From assembly GCA_937922655.1 (NCBI GenBank), contig CALAJH010000030.1, forward strand, positions 128,107 through 185,711: DNA of 57,605 bases. Reading direction: 5' to 3'. The notes below the pieces were generated by a model. It ran no database searches, was not told where the DNA came from, and saw only the letters and a program-made list of their open reading frames with translations. Below are positions 42,775 through 52,719 of the stretch, piece after piece. Position numbers and translations under genes: made by a program. This DNA is from an uncultured Bacteroidia bacterium. Its GTDB lineage: Bacteria; Bacteroidota; Bacteroidia; J057; CALAJH01. Position 1 is the first letter of the stretch, and the number at the start of each line of letters is the position of its first letter.

Positions 42775-44586
42775 TTACGGAGCGACGGGTATTTTCAATC
42801 GTTGGACGCCGTTTGCCGAATCGGTAACCGATAATATGTACATGCCCGCCGGCAGGGTTTCGATGTTTACCGTCGTTTCGTTGCGATATTGCGGATTGTC
42901 GTAAACGGTTTTTCCCGTGGCGTCAAAAAGCGATAATTTTCCGACCGAACCCTGAAATTCTACGACGAAACTTTTTCTTGCCGGCAAAGGATAGACTCGA
43001 ACGAGGTTGTTTAAGTCGTTTCGGGAAAGTGGAGCGCAGTCAAGGTCGGTTAGAATTTGCGTCCGACAAAATTCTTCGAGAAAAATTCGTCGGTAGCGGC
43101 GTTGATTTATTAACGAGTCGGCGGTCAGTAGGGCATGCGCCGCCGAGCGCATGCTCATGTTTCGGGCGTTGAAATATTGGGCCGTTACCACGACAAGGTC
43201 GGCTTCTTTTTTGGGAATTTTTCTTCGGGCGTTGATAAGGGCGCCGGCCCAAACCGTACCTGCGGAATAGATGTTGTTGGAGGATTGAGCTAAAACTTGC
43301 GGCCATGTGCGTGGTTCTTGTGCCGAACGCCCGGCCCAAAACTCGTTGTGGCCGTCCCATGTGAAAATGTCGGCCCAACGGTAAGGGGAAAGGTCGTAAG
43401 ACGTGGAGGCGGCGACGTAGTCGCCGAAGCCCTCGTCCGCCGCCTTGCGTTCGAAGCCTTCGTTGGTGCCGGGCGCCGCGCATGCCGACAGCGCGTGCGC
43501 GTATTCGTGCAATATTACGTCCGCATCTTCGCCGTCGTCTACCCCTCCGACGCCGAATTGTAGCAGTCCTCCGCTATCGTCGGAGGTAAAAAACGAATTG
43601 TCGCCAAAACTGCCGCGTGCGTCCGCCTTGACCGGATGTTCGCATATCCCCGTCAAACCCAACGAGTCCAAATATTTTCGATAACGGTGGATGTGGAAAT
43701 AAATATTGACGGCTTCGAAGTCCGGGTGGGAACGGTCGAAAAAAAACATGCCGTCGGTGGAAACGGGACGCGGACGTGCCGGCGGCGCCACGTCCACTAT
43801 CGCAACGTACGGTCCCGCCAACGAATACACGCTATCTTCGAAAGTCAAGCCTTCGAGTTTGACTTCGACACGTAGGGCGTCGAGCGTGGGGTTGGTTTGG
43901 TCGTCGTTGTCGCAGAGGTCGGTGGAGCAGTCATAGGTTGAAAACGCGGCCGTAACGGGGTCGGGATGGAAAACGTATCCGCGCGGCGATTGGCGTACGG
44001 CGCGCGGGAGACGTTGGCGTATTTGGCCGGTTTTTGCGTCGAAAAAAATCTCGTCGCCGCCGTCGTGGTCGTAGGTTTCGATGCGGTAGGCCGCAAAAAG
44101 ACGTCGCCCATCCCATTTGTATCCCGAATCGGCCGCAACAACCTTGGCTTTCAATTCGGGGAACGGGGCCGACCAAGTCCCCGTTGTTTCCGATGGCGGC
44201 CAAAGAAACACATGGTATGCGTAAAGCGTAAAGTCGCGATTGACATGGGCTTTGACCGACGTTCCGTAAACGATTTTTCCGTTTCGGGTGGCAAAATAGT
44301 CGTAATGCAAACCTACGGGCGACGACTTGACGGCGTTTAACCTCAGGCCTTCCAATCCCGTTACGTTTTCCAGTAAATATTTTTTCAAATCGGATTCGTT
44401 TTTTAGCGCGACAACGGTTTGGGTGAAATATTCGGTTTGCGCGGCGGAAAAATACGCCTCAAAAAACATAACGATTAAAATTAACAAACGAGGCTTTGCC
44501 AAGCCGAAAAAACGCATCGAAATTATCGACGGACGGTTGAATATCGTCTTCGGGGAATGTTCCAACACAAATTTGTTTTTTTTCAT
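42775..44586 (-). CDS. Secreted zinc metalloprotease (fungalysin-like gluzincin) with T9SS type-A signal
   Basis: 603 residues. The N-terminal part resembles an FTP/propeptide (KYLLENVTGLEGLRLN, VYGTSVKAHVNRDFTLYAYH). The zinc site is VILHEYAHALSAC, with the third ligand Glu in ERKAADEGFGDYVAAS downstream, a gluzincin pattern. The C-terminus is a T9SS type-A signal (VRVYPLPARKSFVVEFQ to QRLKIPVAP). It would be secreted, mature after propeptide removal, and degrade external protein. The start is either ATG 44586 (about 23 bases after a promoter box, but with a long n-region) or ATG 44517, which gives a typical signal peptide (MRFFGLAKPRLLILIVMFF). I keep 44586 on promoter distance; 44517 is a real alternative. 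Confidence 0.85.
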   Translation of the reverse strand: MKKNKFVLEHSPKTIFNRPSIISMRFFGLAKPRLLILIVMFFEAYFSAAQTEYFTQTVVALKNESDLKKYLLENVTGLEGLRLNAVKSSPVGLHYDYFATRNGKIVYGTSVKAHVNRDFTLYAYHVFLWPPSETTGTWSAPFPELKAKVVAADSGYKWDGRRLFAAYRIETYDHDGGDEIFFDAKTGQIRQRLPRAVRQSPRGYVFHPDPVTAAFSTYDCSTDLCDNDDQTNPTLDALRVEVKLEGLTFEDSVYSLAGPYVAIVDVAPPARPRPVSTDGMFFFDRSHPDFEAVNIYFHIHRYRKYLDSLGLTGICEHPVKADARGSFGDNSFFTSDDSGGLLQFGVGGVDDGEDADVILHEYAHALSACAAPGTNEGFERKAADEGFGDYVAASTSYDLSPYRWADIFTWDGHNEFWAGRSAQEPRTWPQVLAQSSNNIYSAGTVWAGALINARRKIPKKEADLVVVTAQYFNARNMSMRSAAHALLTADSLINQRRYRRIFLEEFCRTQILTDLDCAPLSRNDLNNLVRVYPLPARKSFVVEFQGSVGKLSLFDATGKTVYDNPQYRNETTVNIETLPAGMYILSVTDSANGVQRLKIPVAP

Positions 44587-44614
44587 TTTTCCGTTTTCTT
44601 GTTTGCTAAAAAAG

Positions 44615-44622
44615 CAAATTTA
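44615..44622 (-). promoter_or_regulatory. -7 promoter box of the gluzincin protease gene
   Basis: Minus-strand TAAATTTG, 28 bases before ATG 44586. No TTG at the -33 spacing. Confidence 0.45.
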
Positions 44623-44810
44623 AATCCGTTTTGGATTGTTTTCTCTAAATCAACGCTTTAACGAGGTTTTTCCGGGCGTCGATTTTTAACGAAGGGGGAC
44701 ATTTGGCGGATTACCGTTCGGTTTTGATTTTTGACCGTTCAAACAAATATCCCTTTTTTTTGACGTTAAGGGCCTATATTGCATAACTTTACGTACAACA
44801 AAATTTAGCT

Positions 44811-44818
44811 TATTTTTG
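44811..44818 (+). promoter_or_regulatory. -7 promoter box of the 1752-residue surface protein gene
   Basis: TATTTTTG, 33 bases before ATG 44852, with TTT in place of TTG 20 bases upstream. The remainder of 44623-44810 shows no gene. Confidence 0.5.
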
Positions 44819-44851
44819 TTGTAAACTTTGTAGAAAATAAAACGATAAGTT

Positions 44852-47800
44852 ATGCTTGGAATTACACGATGGACGGTGGCGCTGTGCATATCGGTAAAAT
44901 GTTTATCGGCGCAGGTGACGATTTGGCAAGAAAATTTTGACAATCCCGCCACTTGGGCCAACTGGGTGCGGGAAAACGCCCCCGGCTCCCGAACCAATCC
45001 CACCCCGGTGATTGACGGACTCGTTTATACCGGAGGAAATATCCCCATCAACGAGCCTTGCAACAACTATTGGGTCATCAACAACAACCATACTCCCTTT
45101 TTGACCACCGACGCCAACGGTATTTCCGCTTACCGCAGTCGAAATATCAAGTGCGACCCGAACGGTCCTGCCGCCGACAATTACAGCCTTCATATAACGT
45201 TCAAAGAGTGTTCGCGCCGCGCCACGGGCGCCTATCCCGTTCCGCCTCTGGACGAACTCGACGCCAACGAAGGCGACGGTTACTCGTGGAACGACGGTCC
45301 CCACAATCCCAACGACAACTTTCCTTATCTTTCCGCATCCGATCAATTCGTTTACTACAACGCCAACATCAATACCACGGGCCATTGCAAACTGCGCCTA
45401 AGCTTTTTGGTTTACGTCGGCGGCGATTCGACGGGGGGCATCGACCCGTCGCCGCTTACCGACCGTTCGGTTTTATACAGTCCCGACGGTGGCGCCACGT
45501 GGAAAGTGTTGATTGCCGACATCCAAAACAACACCTTTTTCCCCGCCATCCGACAACGTCCCGAAATCACGTGCCAACCGTGGATGTACGCCGGCGTGTT
45601 TTTGCCCGCCGAATGCGCCAACAATCCCAACCTTCGCTTGGCTTTTCGATGGCGTAACGACAATATTTCCAATATGTCGTCTCAACAATACACCCACGGC
45701 ACGGCCTTCAACGTCGACAATCTCGTAATTGAAGCTCTACCCTTCGAGCCGCTGGCCGTTTCCGATTTGTCCCAAGCGTGCGTCAATCAAACCGTAACTT
45801 TCGGCAACGCTTCAAACAATTACATTCCCGAAACCTTTTCGGTGGAATGGCTCCTGCCCGCGGGCGCGAGCTTCGTCGGCGGAACGTCGGCAAGCGACCA
45901 GGTCGTGCGCGTGCGTTTCGCCAACCCTGGAAATCAAACGGTTACTTTACGCGTGACGGCGTGTAACGGAGCGGTCGGCACCGTAAGCGTTCCCGTAAAT
46001 GTCGTTGCATGTACTCCCGAACCGGCGTTTTATGCCGATTTTTCTCAAATCTGCTCGACCAACCCGCCTCCCATCGCCGGCGCGCCCACCGTCGTTACGC
46101 TGACCAACCAAACCAATTTCCCGGCCGCTTACACACCCCAGTGGACGTTCGTTCCCAATACCGTTACATTCCTCAACGCCACCAACGCCAATTCCCCTAA
46201 TCCCCAAGTATCGTTTAACGGCGAAGGGACTTATACCGTGCGCTTGACCATAAACAGCCCCGGCAACAACCCCGCTTTTACCGAACAGACGATTACGGTT
46301 GCCAATTGTGAGTGCAACTTCGTTGGCGGTGGCGGCACGCCTCCTACGACGGTGGATTCCCTTGTTTTTTACGAAAACTTTGAACCCGCGCCCCTTGGCT
46401 CCGGCAACACAACCATCGGCTCGCTTACCGGCGCCGGCGGTTGGACCAACGGTTCCGTCGGTGCCAACGTGTGGATAGTGAATAACGCTTACATTTGCAA
46501 TTTCTTAGGAATTTCCAATACGCCCGATCAAACGCCGATTACCAACCATGCGGGCGGGCTGACAAGTTATTATCTTCACATTAACGCCACGATTTTGGCG
46601 GCCATCTGCCCACAAGCCACTTTCGAGGCGCCGGGAGGCGGCGCGGTCAGCAGCATAACCACGCCCGTTATCAACACGACGAACATCACGGGGGTAACCG
46701 TGAGCTATTGGTATTTGTCTCGCGGCGGCGGCGGCGCGCCGCAATCCGCCGGCTGGGCCGAATACAGCGTCAATGGCGGAACCACATGGCAGCCCCTCAA
46801 TCCCGCCGAATACGTCAATGTAAACAACTGGACCGAAGCGTCGTTTACCCATAATGGAGCCGCTTACAACTTCGACAACCAACCGAATTTGCGTTTGCGA
46901 TTCAGTTGGCGCACCGGTCCGGGTGGAAACGACCCTCCGTTAAGTTTGGACGACATTCGCGTTCGGGGTGTTTATGAACAACCGGGTACGGGAGGCGTCC
47001 CGGCGGAACCCGGCGTCTATACCTGCCCTTTACCGTCGCCCGTGTGTCCCGGAGCGCAAATGACCGTCAATTTCACCGGCATTGTTTCGGGCGGAGATAT
47101 TTTCGGAGCCAACGACGCCTTTACCGTCCAACTTTCCGACGCCGACGGCGATTTTTCCAATCCGACGGTCTTGGGCGTTACCGACGCGCCGGGTTTCGGA
47201 GGAAATCCCCAAGACAGCGTTTATTCGGGGCAAATGACCGTTTCCATTCCGAACAACGCTGCGCCCGGCGTGGGTTACCGCATTCGCGTCGTTTCCAACA
47301 ACCCCAATACCAACAACAATTTTCCCGACAACGGTGCCGACATCGTTGTTTTGTCCCAAGCCTTGACCACTCCCGAATTGGACGGTCCGACTTCGGTATG
47401 TCCCGGTGCGTTGGGGGCGATTTACACGATAACGAATGCGGTGGCAATGACCCCGGGGGGGACGGTTACATGGGAATTGGTCCCGAACGAGGCCGGCGTT
47501 TTGACGCCGCAAGGCACGTCCGCCTCCGTTCAATGGATAAACGGAACAACGGCGACGGTACGGGTGCGTTACGATTATGCGTGCGGTTCGGTGAGCGACG
47601 AAGTTCAGGTTACAATTTTGCCCGCCGCTCCCAATTCCCCTCAAATTACCGGCCCCAACGCCGTGTGTGCGGGTCAAACCGCCGTTTATTCCGTTGTGGC
47701 TCAAGAAAACACGACCTATACATGGACGGTTTCCGGCGGCAACGTTACCGCCGGCGCGGGAACGAACCAAATTTCGGTGCAATGGGATACCCCCGGCAAC

Positions 47801-50110
47801 GGTTTCGTACAAATATCGCTTTCCAACGCGTGCGGCGGGCCGATTGTTTCGGGTTTGACGGTAAACGTTCAGCCCGGTCCGCCCACGACGCTGCCGATTT
47901 CCGTCGGCGAAGACACCGTTTGCGCCGGTCAATCGGTGTATTATTTGTCGGCGACGGAGGCTCAAATCTACGAGTGGCGCATCGAACCGCAGGGAGCGGG
48001 AACGGTCGTAAACGGCGGACAATTTGCGGAAATCACATGGGCCAACACCCCCGTACCCGTGGACGCGACGGTTTTTTTCCGTCCGCGCAACTCATGTGGC
48101 GCCGGCGACGAGGTTTCGTTTGACGTTCATGTCGAAGCGGCGGCAAGTTTTTGCGCATTCACTCCCAACCCCGCCGGAATCGGCGCGCCCGTAACCTTGT
48201 CGTTTACCGCCACGGGCGCCGGCGGGCCGTGGGAAATGAACTTCACCCTTCAAACCGAAACCGGCGATTCCACCGGAAGCCTTACCGTCCTCGACGGCGT
48301 GGTTTATCCCTACGACCTTTTTACACGCGCATTCAATCAAGAGGGTACGTATGCGTTTACTTATTCCGCCACCAACGGACGATGCGTCGTTACGGGTACG
48401 TGCGAATTGACCGTAACCGACTTTTTGATTACCGCCTTAAATCCCGAACCCGATACCGTTTGTTTGTCCGCAACGACCAACGGCGCCTTTAATCTTTCGT
48501 ATCAAGCTTCGGCGGAATTTAATGAGGGCAACGGTCTGCACATCGAAATTTCGGACGCACAAGGCAATTTTTCCGACCCGCCGATTTACGTTACGGCGAT
48601 GGCGCCCACGCCCTACCCGACAATCGCCGCTTCCGGTACGGTGCCGGGCTTGATTCCGGGAACGTTCGAGCCGGGCGTATATTCGATTCGCATCGTATCG
48701 ACCGACCCTCCGGCAACAAGCAACTTTGTCAATATCACGGTGGCTGCTCCGCCGGCGCCCGGCGTCGTCACCGCCCTTCCTCCTGTCGTTTGCGCCACGG
48801 GCAATGAATCCATCATGTTGACGATATCCGGCCATTCGGGGCAAGTGCTGCGTTGGGAATCATCGACCGACGACGGAACGACGTGGGTGGCATTGCCGGC
48901 TAGCGCTTCGCCCGAGTTTGTCGCGCCGCCCGTTACAATGTCCACAACATTTAGGGCCGTTACGCAAAAACAGCCTTGCGATACGGTAACGGCATCGGTT
49001 ACGGTGCAGGTATCCCAAGCCCTACCCCCTATTCAAGCAACGGTGGACAAAAGCGTGGTTTGCATCGGCGAATCGGTCGTATTGGACACTTACATACAGG
49101 GTATTGTACCGCTTTCGGCATATCAATGGCAACGTTCAATAAACGGCGGCGATTTCGAGAACATTCCCGGTGGGGATTTGGCAACGTTGAACCTTACGCC
49201 TACGCAAACCGCCGATTATCGCCTCGTCGTCCGTCCGTTGCCGCCCAATGTTTGTGCTGCCGACACGTCGGCAACGGTTGCGGTAAGGGTGGATTTGCCG
49301 CCAACGGCGGGAACGGTGGCTTTGTCCACGCCCGAACCTATTTGTACTCCGGGAAATTTTGAAATTGTAGCCTCGGGAGGTACGGGTAAACGCGGCTGGG
49401 AGTCTTCGGTTTACGAAAGCGGCGTGTTTTTGCCGGAAACGGGCGAAGGCGAAACCTTGCGCGTATCGAACAAAGCCGTTGGAAGATATTGGTATCGAGT
49501 GATTGCCACGAGCGACGTTTGTCCCGACACCGCCCGTTCCGAACCCGTGTTGGTCGAAGTTTTTCCTTCTCCGACGGCCAATTTTTCCACTCCCAAAACC
49601 ATTCTTTACCTGCCCGAAGACCGTTACCCCGTTTTTACCGACGCTTCCGTCGGCGACATAGAAACCTACGAATGGGATTTCGGCAACGGACAAACCTATT
49701 CGGGGCGTAATTTGCCGCCTCGAACCCCGATGTACACCGATTCGGGAACCTACACGGTAAAATTGACCGTGCGCACTTTCGTCGGTTGCGAACATGATAC
49801 GTCCGTAACGATAAGGGTCGAAGACGGTGAATTCGTTACCGCTCCCAACATCTTTACTCCCAACGGTGACGGCGTCAACGACGTATGGGCGCCGAAAATC
49901 AGCGGATTCAAGGAATATACAATATTGATTTACGACCGTTGGGGTACGTTGGTACGCCGATTGGAACACGACGGCGTGAAGGTATGGGATGGAAAAACGT
50001 CCGGTGGACAACTTTCCCCCGATGGGGTATACGTATTCCAATTTGAAGGGGTGTTGAGTTCGGATTTGCGAAAGTTTTGGCGTTCGGGTAACATTACCCT
50101 CGCCAGATAA
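44852..50110 (+). CDS. Giant secreted protein with Ig-like/PKD domains and T9SS type-B (CHU_C) sorting domain
   Basis: 1752 residues. Signal peptide (WTVALCISVKCLSAQ), then two related N-terminal modules: WQENFDNPATWANWVRENAP (about 25) and FYENFEPAPLGSG (about 505), each leading into a jelly-roll-like domain. Many Ig-like repeats of about 80-90 residues follow (VCAGQTAVYSVVAQENTTYT, VCIGESVVLDTYIQG, VCATGNESIMLTIS). A PKD domain sits near 1610-1660 (ETYEWDFGNGQTYSG). The protein ends with the gliding-motility-associated C-terminal domain, a T9SS type-B signal (APNIFTPNGDGVNDVWAP, LIYDRWGTLVRRLE, SPDGVYVFQFEG). It is probably a long surface adhesin. Confidence 0.88.
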   Translation: MLGITRWTVALCISVKCLSAQVTIWQENFDNPATWANWVRENAPGSRTNPTPVIDGLVYTGGNIPINEPCNNYWVINNNHTPFLTTDANGISAYRSRNIKCDPNGPAADNYSLHITFKECSRRATGAYPVPPLDELDANEGDGYSWNDGPHNPNDNFPYLSASDQFVYYNANINTTGHCKLRLSFLVYVGGDSTGGIDPSPLTDRSVLYSPDGGATWKVLIADIQNNTFFPAIRQRPEITCQPWMYAGVFLPAECANNPNLRLAFRWRNDNISNMSSQQYTHGTAFNVDNLVIEALPFEPLAVSDLSQACVNQTVTFGNASNNYIPETFSVEWLLPAGASFVGGTSASDQVVRVRFANPGNQTVTLRVTACNGAVGTVSVPVNVVACTPEPAFYADFSQICSTNPPPIAGAPTVVTLTNQTNFPAAYTPQWTFVPNTVTFLNATNANSPNPQVSFNGEGTYTVRLTINSPGNNPAFTEQTITVANCECNFVGGGGTPPTTVDSLVFYENFEPAPLGSGNTTIGSLTGAGGWTNGSVGANVWIVNNAYICNFLGISNTPDQTPITNHAGGLTSYYLHINATILAAICPQATFEAPGGGAVSSITTPVINTTNITGVTVSYWYLSRGGGGAPQSAGWAEYSVNGGTTWQPLNPAEYVNVNNWTEASFTHNGAAYNFDNQPNLRLRFSWRTGPGGNDPPLSLDDIRVRGVYEQPGTGGVPAEPGVYTCPLPSPVCPGAQMTVNFTGIVSGGDIFGANDAFTVQLSDADGDFSNPTVLGVTDAPGFGGNPQDSVYSGQMTVSIPNNAAPGVGYRIRVVSNNPNTNNNFPDNGADIVVLSQALTTPELDGPTSVCPGALGAIYTITNAVAMTPGGTVTWELVPNEAGVLTPQGTSASVQWINGTTATVRVRYDYACGSVSDEVQVTILPAAPNSPQITGPNAVCAGQTAVYSVVAQENTTYTWTVSGGNVTAGAGTNQISVQWDTPGNGFVQISLSNACGGPIVSGLTVNVQPGPPTTLPISVGEDTVCAGQSVYYLSATEAQIYEWRIEPQGAGTVVNGGQFAEITWANTPVPVDATVFFRPRNSCGAGDEVSFDVHVEAAASFCAFTPNPAGIGAPVTLSFTATGAGGPWEMNFTLQTETGDSTGSLTVLDGVVYPYDLFTRAFNQEGTYAFTYSATNGRCVVTGTCELTVTDFLITALNPEPDTVCLSATTNGAFNLSYQASAEFNEGNGLHIEISDAQGNFSDPPIYVTAMAPTPYPTIAASGTVPGLIPGTFEPGVYSIRIVSTDPPATSNFVNITVAAPPAPGVVTALPPVVCATGNESIMLTISGHSGQVLRWESSTDDGTTWVALPASASPEFVAPPVTMSTTFRAVTQKQPCDTVTASVTVQVSQALPPIQATVDKSVVCIGESVVLDTYIQGIVPLSAYQWQRSINGGDFENIPGGDLATLNLTPTQTADYRLVVRPLPPNVCAADTSATVAVRVDLPPTAGTVALSTPEPICTPGNFEIVASGGTGKRGWESSVYESGVFLPETGEGETLRVSNKAVGRYWYRVIATSDVCPDTARSEPVLVEVFPSPTANFSTPKTILYLPEDRYPVFTDASVGDIETYEWDFGNGQTYSGRNLPPRTPMYTDSGTYTVKLTVRTFVGCEHDTSVTIRVEDGEFVTAPNIFTPNGDGVNDVWAPKISGFKEYTILIYDRWGTLVRRLEHDGVKVWDGKTSGGQLSPDGVYVFQFEGVLSSDLRKFWRSGNITLAR

Positions 50111-50207
50111 TGGTCAAACAACATTTGACGTACGTTCCCGAGGAAAAGTCGGAGACGTTTTTTTGGGGGTAAGGGAATTCCGCAAACCGACGGCGTGCGT
50201 TGAATGT

Positions 50208-51110
50208 TTAGTAATACAGGCTTGCGGCGAAGCGATAGGCCTCGACATAGGCCCGCAGGAGGTCGTTGAGGTTTTGGGGGTAGCCGCCGCCCATGACGAC
50301 GACCATCGGTTTGTTGCGACGATGGACGGATTGGATGACGAATTTGTCTCTTTGTTTGACGCCTTCGAGCGAAAGGGAAAATTTTCCGAGTCGGTCGCCG
50401 TCCATTACGTCCATACCGGCGATGTAATAGACCAAATCGGGGTTGAACGTGGTTAAAATCGGCGGTAAAACGTCTTGAAGCGTGGTTAAATAGGCGTTGT
50501 CGCGGGTAAAGGCGGGAAATTCCACGTCGAGCGACGAACGTTCTTTTTTAAGCGGATAGTTGTCTTTGCAATGAAAAGAAAGGGTGAAAACGCGGGGTTC
50601 GTCGGCAAAGATGGCGGCGTTTCCGTTTCCTTGATGGACGTCCAAATCCACGACCAAAACTTTGTTTACTTTTCCCGTCGCCAAAAGGTGTTTTGCGGTG
50701 CATCCGATATCGTTGAAAACACAAAAACCTTCGCCGCGGTCGGCAAAGGCGTGGTGGGTTCCGCCCGCCAAAGTAACGGCCAATCCGTTTTTTAACGCAA
50801 AAATCGAGGCCTGCCACGTTCCGCCGACCGAGGCACGCGATCGGACGACAAGTTCGGGTGATTGCGGAAATCCCAAGCGTCGCTCTTCTTGTGGCGAGAG
50901 GGCAAGCGTGCAAACTTTATCCCAATATTCGGGGGTGTGAGCGGCAAGTATCAGTTCGCGCGACGCGGGTTGGGCGAGTATGAAGTCGTTTTCGTCCGCA
51001 ACGCCTTCATACATCAGCTGTTCGCGTAAGAGGGCGTATTTTCGCATCGGAAAGCGATGGTTTTCGGGCAATGGAACCGGATATACGTCGGAATAAATAA
51101 GCGGTAGCAC
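50208..51110 (-). CDS. Histone-deacetylase-family (AcuC-like) deacetylase
   Basis: 300 residues from GTG 51110. Family hallmarks: LPENHRFPMRKYALLREQL at the N-terminus, GGTHHAFADRGEGFCVFND (His pair and zinc Asp region), VVDLDVHQGNGNAAIF, YIAGMDVMDGDRLGKF, and MGGGYPQNL. The enzyme is a zinc-dependent deacetylase of small amines or acetyl-lysine. The open frame continues upstream to a TTG at 51212, but those 34 codons lie in an IS1-family relic (HSKVLRQVKKNYDFETFANS resembles the end of IS1 transposase), so they are not part of the ancestral protein. The GTG itself sits in the IS end. No promoter box was found immediately upstream. Confidence 0.88.
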   Translation of the reverse strand: MLPLIYSDVYPVPLPENHRFPMRKYALLREQLMYEGVADENDFILAQPASRELILAAHTPEYWDKVCTLALSPQEERRLGFPQSPELVVRSRASVGGTWQASIFALKNGLAVTLAGGTHHAFADRGEGFCVFNDIGCTAKHLLATGKVNKVLVVDLDVHQGNGNAAIFADEPRVFTLSFHCKDNYPLKKERSSLDVEFPAFTRDNAYLTTLQDVLPPILTTFNPDLVYYIAGMDVMDGDRLGKFSLSLEGVKQRDKFVIQSVHRRNKPMVVVMGGGYPQNLNDLLRAYVEAYRFAASLYY

Positions 51111-51480
51111 TAAACCGATAAGGATAAGTTGTATCGATAAAAACGAATCCGAGTTGGCGAACGTTTCGAAGTCGTAGTTTTTTTTAACTTGGCGCAAGAC
51201 TTTCGAATGCAACGTACGGTTAAAACGCTTGACGCGTCGGGTTTGCTTTTGGGGAGTATGGATGTTTCGGACGTTCCCCTGAACGATGGTCTTGCAAGTT
51301 TCGAATAAATTGGCAACACAATTTTAGACCCAAAAAATTGAAATTCAAATTCGATTCCACCATTTTGTAAAAGTTTTGGCGTTTCGATTTCCGACGGCAA
51401 AGACCGGACAATTGGCTTGTTGCAAGGTAATCCATGCCCGTTTTTTGTTGTTTTTATTCTTCCAAAACGTACGTAAGGAT
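51103..51480 (-). mobile_element. Relic of an IS1-family element (3' half)
   Basis: This stretch aligns by eye, base by base with gaps, to the right part of the IS1-family element at 56496-57267: GGTAGCACTAAACCGATAA here against GGTAGTGTTAAAATGATA there, and CGATTTCCGACGGCAAAG against CGGTCTCCGACGGCGAAG. In translation, frame pieces such as LSGLCRRKSKRQNFYKMVES and SKVLRQVKKNYDFE correspond to TGLRRRRPKHRNVLKIVES and SKISRLVEKSYFFAE of the other copy. The first half of the element is missing and several frameshifts are present. The terminal GGTAG lies at 51103-51107, a few bases inside the HDAC-like gene. Confidence 0.7.
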
Positions 51481-51493
51481 TAAACGGCCTTTT

Positions 51494-52129
51494 TTAAGGG
51501 ATGCCGACAAATTTGTGCGTTTGCAGGCTCAAACGCCATTTCGGGTTTTTTTTTACGTAGTCGATTATCAAACGGGCGGATTCGTCGTGGCGCGACCATT
51601 CGGGTTGAAGGTAAAGTTGCGTTTCGGGGCGGCAACGTTGCGCATGGCTTTCGGCCCACGCAATATCCGACGGGTGGAAAACGACGACTTTTAATTCGTT
51701 GGCGCAAAAGTATATTGATTCGTGGGGGGATTTGAATTTTTTAGGGGAAAAACAAACCCAATTCCAACGGCCGGTCAGCGGCCAAACGCCCGAGGTTTCG
51801 ATATGCGTGCGGAATCCCTCGGCGGTTAATGCGTCGGTGAGCGGGTTGAGATTGTGCATGGTCGGTTCTCCACCCGTAACCACGACGATGTTGTCGTTGT
51901 TGCGGTATTCGTTGTTGGGGGTGGAATTTTTTATGACTTTGACAATTTCATGAACGGACATTTTGGGATGAGCGTCGGCGGGCCAAGACGCTTTTACGTC
52001 GCACCATACACAGCCGACGTCGCAACCGCCCAAGCGTACGAAATAGGCGGCCGTACCCGTCCAACGTCCTTCGCCCTGAAGGGTATAGAAATGCTCCATA
52101 ACGGGATAAAGCGTTTCAGTTGGGGACAT
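51494..52129 (-). CDS. queE: 7-carboxy-7-deazaguanine synthase, radical SAM
   Basis: 211 residues. The substrate and cluster region reads HFYTLQGEGRWTGTAAYFVR then GGCDVGCVWCDVKASW, giving the C-x3-C-x2-C radical-SAM cluster, and VVVTGGEPTMHNL follows. The C-terminus (WRLSLQTHKFVGIP) is typical of QueE. It converts 6-carboxytetrahydropterin into CDG on the queuosine/7-deazapurine pathway. Its first 14 bases overlap the end of rlmE, so the two are probably translated from one message. Other queuosine genes are not in the window. Confidence 0.95.
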   Translation of the reverse strand: MSPTETLYPVMEHFYTLQGEGRWTGTAAYFVRLGGCDVGCVWCDVKASWPADAHPKMSVHEIVKVIKNSTPNNEYRNNDNIVVVTGGEPTMHNLNPLTDALTAEGFRTHIETSGVWPLTGRWNWVCFSPKKFKSPHESIYFCANELKVVVFHPSDIAWAESHAQRCRPETQLYLQPEWSRHDESARLIIDYVKKNPKWRLSLQTHKFVGIP

Positions 52130-52712
52130 AGCCTTGGGCTATCAAATAGAATTCCCTGCTTTCCTTACGAACGGCTTGCGGGCGAAGGGCGTTTACGGTT
52201 TTGAATATTTTTTTGAGTCCGTTGCGAAAAGCGGGAGCGTCTTCGCCGTCGAAAAGTTTGCAAACGAAACATCCGCCGTTTTTGAGGTGGGCTTTGGCCA
52301 CATCCAGCGCCGCCTCGCACAACGCCAACGACCGTGCATGGTCGGTAATGGATATTCCCGTTGTATTGGGCGCCATGTCGGAAACGACCACGTCCACCGG
52401 GGGCCGCATCCCTGCCGCCGCGAACAGCGCCTGCCAATCGGCGGTAAAAATATCTTGTTCGGCGAAATAGACGTTGGAAGCGGACGACGCCACGGGCGTA
52501 AGGTCTATTCCCAAGACTTTTCCGTCGGGACCGACGGCCGAAGAGGCGTATTGCGACCAAGAACCCGGAGCCGCACCCAAATCCAATACGTTGTCTCCTC
52601 TGCGAAACAGTTTGTATTTTGTGTCTATTTCTTGAAGTTTGTAGACGCTTCTGGCCGCGTAATTTTCCTTTCGAGCTTTTTGGGCGTAATGGTCGTTGGG
52701 TTTGTAAGCCAT
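52116..52712 (-). CDS. rlmE: 23S rRNA (uridine-2'-O)-methyltransferase
   Basis: 198 residues. The FtsJ/RrmJ pattern is complete: AARSVYKLQEIDTKYKLF, VLDLGAAPGSWSQYASS (SAM binding), VVVSDMAPNTTGI, GGCFVCKLFDGED and SREFYLIAQGY, supplying the K-D-K-E catalytic residues. It methylates a uridine of 23S rRNA in the A-loop. The ATG at 52712 lies 7 bases after a promoter box, implying a near-leaderless transcript. It overlaps queE by 14 bases. Confidence 0.95.
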   Translation of the reverse strand: MAYKPNDHYAQKARKENYAARSVYKLQEIDTKYKLFRRGDNVLDLGAAPGSWSQYASSAVGPDGKVLGIDLTPVASSASNVYFAEQDIFTADWQALFAAAGMRPPVDVVVSDMAPNTTGISITDHARSLALCEAALDVAKAHLKNGGCFVCKLFDGEDAPAFRNGLKKIFKTVNALRPQAVRKESREFYLIAQGYVPN

Positions 52713-52719
52713 TTGAGGG

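Noticed and set aside
51111-51212. 34-codon extension of the HDAC-like protein
   Set aside because: The extension aligns with the end of IS1 transposase and begins with TTG; it is mobile-element sequence.
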